Positions 57,270 through 64,000 of a stretch of 64,000 bases of DNA are shown here, piece by piece; within the stretch, counting starts at the first letter, position 1, and each line of letters begins with the position of its first letter. This stretch comes from Actinernus sp. WN-2022. Taxonomy: Eukaryota > Cnidaria > Anthozoa > Actiniaria > Actinernidae. Position numbers and translations under genes: made by a program. Location of the stretch: positions 75,668,861 to 75,732,860 of the forward strand of contig JAOWCC010000019.1 of the NCBI GenBank assembly GCA_030867875.1. The letters run 5' to 3'. The notes under the pieces were generated by a model. That model was not told where the DNA came from, did not search any database, and saw only the letters and a list, made by a program, of their open reading frames with translations.

Positions 57270-60200
57270 TGCTTCTCTTGTTAAAACTTGTGATTCCTCT
57301 CTTAGTAATCGAAACAATCGTGACTACAAAATATCAACTTTCGGTCGCTTATTAATAGAAACATGTATTGCCTTCAACTGAGCAATCTTAAACGGGAGAA
57401 TGAATGGCGATTTGTCTAGACAATTTACTTGTTATACTCCCAATGGCACCAGTGTTATTGATTACGCTATAGTTAGTGATACTATTTTTCCTCAGATAGA
57501 AGTTTTCACAGTCAACCCACCAATTTTCAACTCGTCTCATTCACCAATTTCATTCGCTCTTAAACTCGATATGTTAAGACTCGCAACAAACAAATACAAA
57601 CTAAATGCGCTCAGTTCCATCTTCTTTTAGATGGGACACAACCTTTGAGGATAAATTCTCAACTACTCTTAAATCAAGACAAGTTGTTGATACATTTGAA
57701 TCACTAAATTACTCCCTAACTAGTAACCCGATAACGATTTCCCGATAACATTTCAGTGGGACGCAGAATCCAAAGAAAGTTTTGTTTCAACTCTCAAATC
57801 CCAAGAAATCGTCAACAAATTTGAGTCTTTCGAAAATAATCTGGATGCTCTAAATCAAGATACAGAAATTTACGCACAAGAGTTTTCGAAGATCATTCTC
57901 TCAACAGCATTGGACTCACTAAGGTTTAGAAAACGTAAGAATAGTACTACTAAACCTAGAACAAGGCCTAACAAATGGTATGATAAGTCATGCTGGGAAT
58001 TGAAGAAGGAGTTACTACTAGTTAGTAAGTTACTATTAAAGTCTCCAAACTGCCCTTATATAAGGGGTAAATTACATACGCTCAAAAAATCGTATAGGAA
58101 ATTAGTAAAATTTAAGAAAGGTCGTTTTAAAGATGAGTTATTGATGAAAATTCAGACGCTGGAAACTAATAATCCAAAAGAGTATTGGAATTTGGTGAAA
58201 ACTTTACGGTCCTTAGGGGACGAGTCCAAATCAAAAAATGCCCCAATAGAAACAGAAGAGTGGTATTCATACTTCAAAAACTTGAATAGCACCAAGCAGG
58301 ATACTACTCATAATCCGCACGACGAGGGGATAAGCTTCTTTGCATCACATATGGAAACTTTTGCATCTCAGTATAATGAAATAATTGACAAACCATTTAC
58401 TAGAGAGGAGTTATTGAAACTTAGTCGGAAATTAAAAAGTAATAAGTGCGCGGCACTAGACTCTATCAGCAACGAAATGTTAAAGTGTTGCATCGATATC
58501 TATCCGGATTCTTTAGTGAAGTTGTTTAATTTGATTTTCCGATCGAAACGTTTCCCTCGATGTTGGAATGATGGCTGTATCACTCCGATTTTTAAGTCTG
58601 GTGTTCTAGACGACCCAAACAATTATAGGGGAATTACAGTTAATAGTTGTGTTAGCAAGTTTTTTACTCTTGTACTAAATTCAAGACTTACTCTGTTTTT
58701 GGAAGAGAATGGTATAATTAAACCAAACCAAATAGGTTTTCGTAAATCTTTCAGAACAGCTGATCATATCTTCGTTCTCAAGACTATATTAGACTCATAT
58801 TTTAATCAGGGCAAGAAAGTATTTGCGTGTTTCGTTGATTTTCGAAAAGCGTACGATTCCGTTTGGAGGAATGGTTTATTTTACAAGTTAATCAAGATTG
58901 GTGTTAGTAAATCACTATTATCTATAATCATGGATATGTACAGTCACATTAGAACCTGTGTCAAAACGGAGAAAGGCCTAACAGATTACTTTCCATCTTT
59001 TGTGGGTGTAAAACAAGGCTGTAATCTAAGTCCTAACCTGTTCAACATTTTCGTTAACGATATACCCGAGATTTTTTCAAGAGAATGTGAACCAGTGCTA
59101 TTAGGAAATCAACAAGTGAATTGCCTCTTATATGCAGATGATCTGTTACTTTTATCAAATAGTGAAAACGGTCTACAAAATTGTCTGGATAATCTTTACT
59201 CTTACAGCCAAAAATGGAAATTGAGAGTAAATTTAAGTAAAACGAAAACTATGGTATTCAACAAGTCAGGACGTAATGTTGATCTTAGGTGTAAGTTTGA
59301 GAAAGACCATGTAGCTAATACTAGATCTTATACTTATCTTGGATCTTCCCTGACTCCTTCTGGCTCCTTTACTGCTAGTCAGTCAAGTTTGTACAATAAA
59401 GGAATAAGAGCCCTTTTCAGTCTTTTGAAAGTATTTCATCCCCGCTCTGGGATCCCAATGAAGATCTTTCTGAAGTTATATAACGCATTAGTTCGCCCTA
59501 TTCTAATGTACAACTGCGAAATTTGGGGTGCTTATTGTAAGCAATATAACTCTTTTGCCCATTTTAAGGAAATGTTATTTCACTCCAACTTAATTGCTGA
59601 AAAGTTAAACCTTAAAATGTACAAAATCATTCTCGGAGTGAATGTTAAATCTACCAATTATGCAGTAAGATCAGAACTTGGAGTCTTACCTATTCATGTA
59701 TCCATATACAAAACATTACTAAAGTATCTTTCTCATTTGCTTGATCATAGTGATAATCCTCTTTTAGTGGGGGCTCTTGAAACTTCTTGTATTTTAAACA
59801 AGAAAGGAACACGATGTTGGGTTAATGTTTTGTCTTACCTCCTAAAATTAGGGAATTCTGACTCCGTGAAGTCTGTAGCGAACCTGAAATTCAAGCCAAT
59901 TCTCCAATTAGCTATAAAGAATATAGAACAGATTTATATGGAGGAATGGAACAAAGAGAAAACAGAAATCTATCATGGTTTAAAGAATTCCAAACTTGAA
60001 TTGTTTGTTAAAGTTAAGGGCAACTATATACGTACGAGAAATACCTTTCTAAAATCAAAGACTTCGATGCCCGTAAAGCCGTAACAAAACTGCGTATCTC
60101 AGCGCATCTTTTTCCTATAGAACAGGGTAGATACGTACGACTGCCTAGAGATCAGAGAATTTGTACTTTATGTAATTCAGGAGAAGTGGGAAATGAGTTT

Positions 60201-60535
60201 CATTATTTATTTCAATGTAAGGATTACAATATGTTACAGACTAGAACGTCCTTTCTTGATAAACTCTATTCTATTAACCCACTTCTCTCCTCCTTTAGCC
60301 ATACTACTTTGTTCTACTACATCTTATCTATGAAAGACGATAACTTAATACATGTTAGTGCCACATTTTTTTTAAATATTATAGAGTTATATACTACACA
60401 GATTAAGCCCTAAATCGTATATTTTCATTTTTATTTCCTTATTTTATTAGATATACACCAATGTAACTCATATGTTTTCAAGGTGCTATAATAAACATAT
60501 ATATCATCATTATCATATCATATCATATCATATAT
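57270..60535 (+). mobile_element. LINE retrotransposon 1 (endonuclease end, reverse transcriptase, zinc motif)
   Basis: The element starts inside the endonuclease domain (DYKISTFGRLLIETCIAFN, a frameshift, then NGTSVIDYAIVSD and the SSHSPISF end of an APE-type endonuclease, to about 57630). It continues through a reverse transcriptase frame to 60084, shifts frame once near 60055-60090, and ends with a C-x2-C...H-x4-C motif (CTLCN...EFHYLFQC, about 60160-60220). The 3' tail is a short ATCAT array at 60505-60535. It is 5'-truncated. The clade (CR1, L2, I or another group) needs a tree. Confidence 0.92.
57910..60084 (+). CDS. LINE-encoded reverse transcriptase, 724-codon open frame
   Basis: This frame copies the element's RNA into DNA at the target site. 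Motifs are FTREELLKLSRKLKSNKCAA (start of the fingers), PNNYRGITVNSCVSKFFTLV, IKPNQIGFRKSFRTADHIFV, CFVDFRKAYDSVWRNGLFYK (first catalytic Asp), GVKQGCNLSPNLFNIFVNDI, the catalytic YADD at 59131-59142 (residues 408-411), SKTKTMVFNKSG, YTYLGSSLTPSG and LYNALVRPILMYNCEIWGAY. The length is close to a full RT plus connection. The ATG is only the first in this frame; homology (LDSLRFRK preceded by more linker) continues upstream to about 57745, where stops and shifts begin. The catalytic residues are intact, yet frameshifts on both sides mean the copy as a whole cannot be active. Confidence 0.93.
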   Translation: MDSLRFRKRKNSTTKPRTRPNKWYDKSCWELKKELLLVSKLLLKSPNCPYIRGKLHTLKKSYRKLVKFKKGRFKDELLMKIQTLETNNPKEYWNLVKTLRSLGDESKSKNAPIETEEWYSYFKNLNSTKQDTTHNPHDEGISFFASHMETFASQYNEIIDKPFTREELLKLSRKLKSNKCAALDSISNEMLKCCIDIYPDSLVKLFNLIFRSKRFPRCWNDGCITPIFKSGVLDDPNNYRGITVNSCVSKFFTLVLNSRLTLFLEENGIIKPNQIGFRKSFRTADHIFVLKTILDSYFNQGKKVFACFVDFRKAYDSVWRNGLFYKLIKIGVSKSLLSIIMDMYSHIRTCVKTEKGLTDYFPSFVGVKQGCNLSPNLFNIFVNDIPEIFSRECEPVLLGNQQVNCLLYADDLLLLSNSENGLQNCLDNLYSYSQKWKLRVNLSKTKTMVFNKSGRNVDLRCKFEKDHVANTRSYTYLGSSLTPSGSFTASQSSLYNKGIRALFSLLKVFHPRSGIPMKIFLKLYNALVRPILMYNCEIWGAYCKQYNSFAHFKEMLFHSNLIAEKLNLKMYKIILGVNVKSTNYAVRSELGVLPIHVSIYKTLLKYLSHLLDHSDNPLLVGALETSCILNKKGTRCWVNVLSYLLKLGNSDSVKSVANLKFKPILQLAIKNIEQIYMEEWNKEKTEIYHGLKNSKLELFVKVKGNYIRTRNTFLKSKTSMPVKP

Positions 60536-60539
60536 CAGT

Positions 60540-63220
60540 AACCAAAGCATTGACAGTATTGTACGTAAATTTATTAACATAATCATCAATGCGGCTAAAG
60601 TTTCGTTTCCTACCCGGAAAAACAAACAAAAACAATCATAGGAAGAAAAAGGTCAAACAACAAAAGTGGTATGATAAGTCATGTTGGGATCTAAAAAAGG
60701 AAATAAATCAAACTAGTAAATTGGTATTGCGCTACCCCACATGTCCAATAGTAACTCCACAGTCTTAAGAAGTCGTATATAAAAAAAGAAAAAAGAAAGA
60801 ATAGCTTCAAGAACGACTTACTAACTAAAATCCAATCATCTAATCCTAAGGAATATTGGAAACTAGTTAAGTCACTACGATCATCTGCGCATCAAAATTC
60901 TCAAGAAATTAAATAAGCAAGAAATTAAAAAATAATAAAGCTTCGGGGTTGGACATTATTAATAATGAAATGATAAAATGCTGTTTAGTTGATACTGATC
61001 ATCTATTTTGTAAGGCTTTTTAACAAAATGTTTGAATCTAGTCTCTTTCCTCAATGTTGGAACGATGGTTATATTTGTCCTATCTTTAAATCGGGAATCA
61101 AAGAAGACCCCAACAACTACCGAACCCTGCTAGCAGAGGTTCTTTTCTCTTACCTCTCTCCAGCTCCACTAACGAGGGAGCTGGAGAGAGGGTAAGAGAA
61201 AAGAACCTCTGCTAGCAGGGTTCAACTACCGTGGTATCACCATAAATAGTTGCTTAGGTAAATTTTCACGCTGGCACTAAACTCACGTTTAACGGACTAT
61301 TTAGAAAGCAATAACATCATTAAACCAAATCAAATTGGCTTTCGTAAAGCTCATAGAACTTCTGACCATATATTCGTTGTTAAAACTATTGTAGACTCAT
61401 ATTTCAGAGAAGGTAAAAAAATATTCGTGTTTTGTTGATTTCAGAAAAGCTTACGACTCTGTATGGAGAAATCAGTGGCTTATTTCACAAGTTAATTGAA
61501 CTCGGTATAAGTAAAAGGTTTTTAGCCATAATCATACATATGTACCAAAACATTAGATCTTGTGTCAAAACAACTGAAGGGCTAACCGATTACTTCGATT
61601 CTTTTGTTGGGTAAAACAAGGTTGCAATTTAAGCCCAAATCTTTTCAATATTTTTATTAACGACATACCTAATATATTCAGTCAAAATTGCGATCCAGTT
61701 AAGTTAGAAAATTTAAAACTTAATTGCCTTATATATGCAGATGACTTATTATTGTTATCAGACAGTGAAAAAGTTATGCAAAATTGTCTTAATTCTCTTT
61801 ATCATTACTCAAAGAAATGGAAACTCAACTTAAATATCAAGAAAACTAAACTTATGGTCTTCAACAAATCAGGTCGTAAATTAGTTATCAACTGTACTTT
61901 TGGTAAAAACAAAGTTCCTATGACTACATCATATTCATACCTAGGAACAATCTTAACACCCTCAGGATCATTCAACGTAAACAATGAAAATTTATACAAT
62001 AAAGGTTTAAGGGTAGTTTTCAGCATTTTTAAAGATCTCAATCCCCTATGTGGGACTTCTACAAAAATTATTTTAAAATTCTTCGACTCACTGGTTCGAC
62101 CCGTCTTATTATATAATTGCGAAGTCTGGGGAGCATATTCACAAAAACATACTTCATTCTTCAAATTTAAAGATAACTTATTGCATACAAACTTTCTATG
62201 TGAAAAATTACACTCAAAAATGTGTAAGATAATTATTGGAGTAAACTCCAAGGCTACTAACTCAGCTGTAAGATCTGAACTTGGACGTTTTCCCTTACAC
62301 ATTCCCATTCATACCACAATAGTCAAATTCTTTTTTCATTTACTCAAACACAAAAATAATCCACTACTTAATAAAGCTCTACGAGTATCTAGTAAATGAA
62401 GCAATAATAACACATTCACATGGTTCACTACATTATCTCATTTATTAAAATTAGGAAACATTAACCCTAGTGAAATTACAAATGATCTTTACATCTTTTA
62501 CATAAGAAATTTAAAAACAAATATGTAGATAAGTGGAACAATGAGAGAAACGACTTAATCAATGGCAAAGTGAAGTCAAAATTAGAATTATATTCAGTTA
62601 TCAAGCACAATTATGGCTTCGAGGAACATTTTAATTTAATTACTGACTTCAGATTTCGAAGATCCATTACCCAGCCAAGAATTTCGGCACATCTATTCCC
62701 AATCGAAAGGGGGCGTTACAACAAAACCCCACGAGAAGATAGAAAATGTACTATCTGTAGTGATAATGAATTGGGTGATGAAATGCATTACCTTTTTCGC
62801 TGTAAACACCATAAATTGACACTAATTAGATCGGAATTTTTAAAAACCCTTTTTCGATACGAATCCGTCTTTCTCTTTGTTCGACTATACAAGCTTATTT
62901 TACTACATAATCTCAATGAAAGATCGGAATATTCATAAAATAAGTGGTACTTTTGTTAATCAATTGGTTGACTCTTTCAAAGCTATCACAGTATAACATA
63001 ATAATGTCATCACATTGATCAAAACTATAACTTTATATTACTTCATTCAAGTAGTTCAAATCGTTCTTGTTATTTAATGCCGTTTGTTCCTTATTATTAG
63101 TATATATATAAAGGAAATGTTAAATATATATTTTTTCCCTTCGTTATATTATTATCATTATTATATGTTTTCAAATTTATTGGATGTTACTGATGTACAG
63201 TGTTGTTCCAAGGTACCAAT
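60540..63220 (+). pseudogene. LINE retrotransposon 2, broken relative of LINE 1
   Basis: Homologous blocks follow LINE 1 order: KWYDKSCWDLKKEINQTSKL (60662), a deletion of the linker near 60905, NNKASGLDIINNEM, FPQCWNDGYICPIFKSGIKE, NQIGFRKAHRTSDHIFVVKT, FRKAYDSVWR, the YADD at 61734-61745, SYLGTILTPSGSF, SLVRPVLLYNCEVWGAYSQK and the C-terminal CTICSD...MHYLFRC motif near 62745-62805. Frameshifts near 60990, 61265, 61415 and 61612, a stop after 62396 and a 102-bp palindromic insertion at 61122-61223 disable it. The 3' tail is A/T-rich with AATAAATAAA near 63220. Confidence 0.93.
61122..61223. mobile_element. 102-bp palindromic insertion in LINE 2
   Basis: GAACCCTGCTAGCAGAGGTT and CTTTTCTCTTACC are perfectly inverted at the right end. 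The centre is CTCTCTCCAGCTCC-ACTAACGA-GGGAGCTGGAGAGAG. A direct repeat AACTACC (61115-61121 and 61224-61230; eight bases if the shared C is counted) flanks it, a length fitting hAT-type insertion. It splits the codons of the conserved NNYRGIT block. Confidence 0.95.
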
Positions 63221-63697
63221 AAATAAACATTGTATTGTCAAAGCAATTTGCTTTAAATGTTGTACATGTCCGATGATGATTAGCAATGAAAATGCTCAGC
63301 CCTTCTGACCTTTAAATTTCATGCCATTTAGATCAACCGGTCCGATCAAGCCAACATAGAAAGGCCCTTGTTTGAATATACTGTAGCAATTACGATCAAA
63401 CAGTAATAATAATTTCACTGACCAAAGACGACTCCAGAGTACGTTAAATACTTCCCCTGGCAGGTGGAAATTCGGAAATATATGACTGAACTCTAATGAC
63501 TGAATTCTAATTTGGATGAAAATCGGAATGCAGAAAAGAGCAATTGAAAAATCTAGCTTTCCAGCGAATCTGAAGCCCTGCCTCTCCGACAATTAGCGAT
63601 CTCTTGGCCAATCATTCACCATCATAGTTTGACAGGCTGTGTGTACTCTTGAAACTATCTGTCAAAACTTCCCGCCGAGCTAATGCATGAGTCAACT
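63221..63697. other. Spacer after LINE 2, no recognised gene
   Basis: A 98-codon minus-strand frame (63592-63296) matches no protein known to me. The rest is AT-rich, unassigned sequence. Confidence 0.4.
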
Positions 63698-64000
63698 TAA
63701 ACCCCCACCCCCCCCAACCCGGGACAAGGTGGGAGAAACGTGGGGATTAGTAGGGGATTGGATGAAATAACCTGCCCCACACCCTGGGGCATTGGGGAGG
63801 TTTTGTTCATATGCTTGCCACAGATTGTCAAGATAGACATTCAAACTGTATTAATGCAGCTATATTTATACAGTATTTTTGTGAAATAATAGTCAACTTG
63901 TAGTGAAAATGTTGCCCCAGGGGGTGGGGTATTTGTCCTTTTTTGTGAAGGGGAGAAAACAAATCCCCACCTTGTCCCGGGTTGGGGGGGGTGGGGGTTT
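63698..64000. mobile_element. Fold-back element reaching the window end
   Basis: AAACCCCCACCCCCCCCAA followed by CCCGGGACAAGGTGGG (63700-63734) is inverted at 63966-64000 (CCCACCTTGTCCCGGGTTGG and a G-run). GTGGGGATTAG and CTGCCCCACACC/CTGGGGCATTGGGG blocks between are also partly inverted. It may continue beyond 64000. Confidence 0.9.

Noticed and set aside
63296..63592. 98-codon minus-strand frame near the window end
   Set aside because: No recognisable domain and no codon pattern that stands out; too weak to call.

Overview
The window is nuclear DNA of an animal, most likely an anthozoan cnidarian (stony coral or relative). Three deeply conserved single-copy animal genes can be read exon by exon through GT-AG introns. 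The introns and spacers are AT-rich and packed with tRNA-derived SINEs, LINE fragments and many short inverted-repeat elements. No bacterial operon, CRISPR array or rRNA is visible. The species cannot be named from the sequence alone.

Layout. (1) 21-12414, + strand: last seven coding exons of VPS35, the core retromer subunit, ending in a stop; the 5' half lies outside the window. (2) 12415-19208: spacer with tandem repeats, fold-back elements, SINE pieces and two kinds of small DNA transposon. (3) 19209-40945, + strand: a complete anillin gene (16 coding exons, 1081 codons plus stop, all phases agree), from the conserved MDPFT start to a C-terminal PH domain. (4) 40946-43164: short spacer between convergent genes. 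(5) 43165-52176, - strand: six exons of TCAIM, a mitochondrial protein, lacking only a short first exon. (6) 52187-57160: repeat-rich DNA with one unassigned possible exon near 55.6 kb. (7) 57270-63220: two related LINE retrotransposons head to tail, the first with a 724-codon reverse transcriptase frame, the second broken. (8) 63240-64000: repeat DNA ending in a fold-back element that reaches the window edge.

The three host genes have unrelated jobs (endosomal sorting, cytokinesis, mitochondrial function), so their adjacency suggests no shared pathway. The most unusual content is the collection of non-autonomous mobile elements: a roughly 350 bp family with perfect 9-bp target duplications, a TTAA family, a fold-back family whose termini begin TACCCTGG and whose interiors differ, a nested insertion whose empty site survives in a second copy, and a nearly perfect palindrome inserted inside a LINE reading frame. 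Several lie within tens of bases of anillin, VPS35 or TCAIM splice sites. All element and exon boundaries come from reading by eye; no searches were run.
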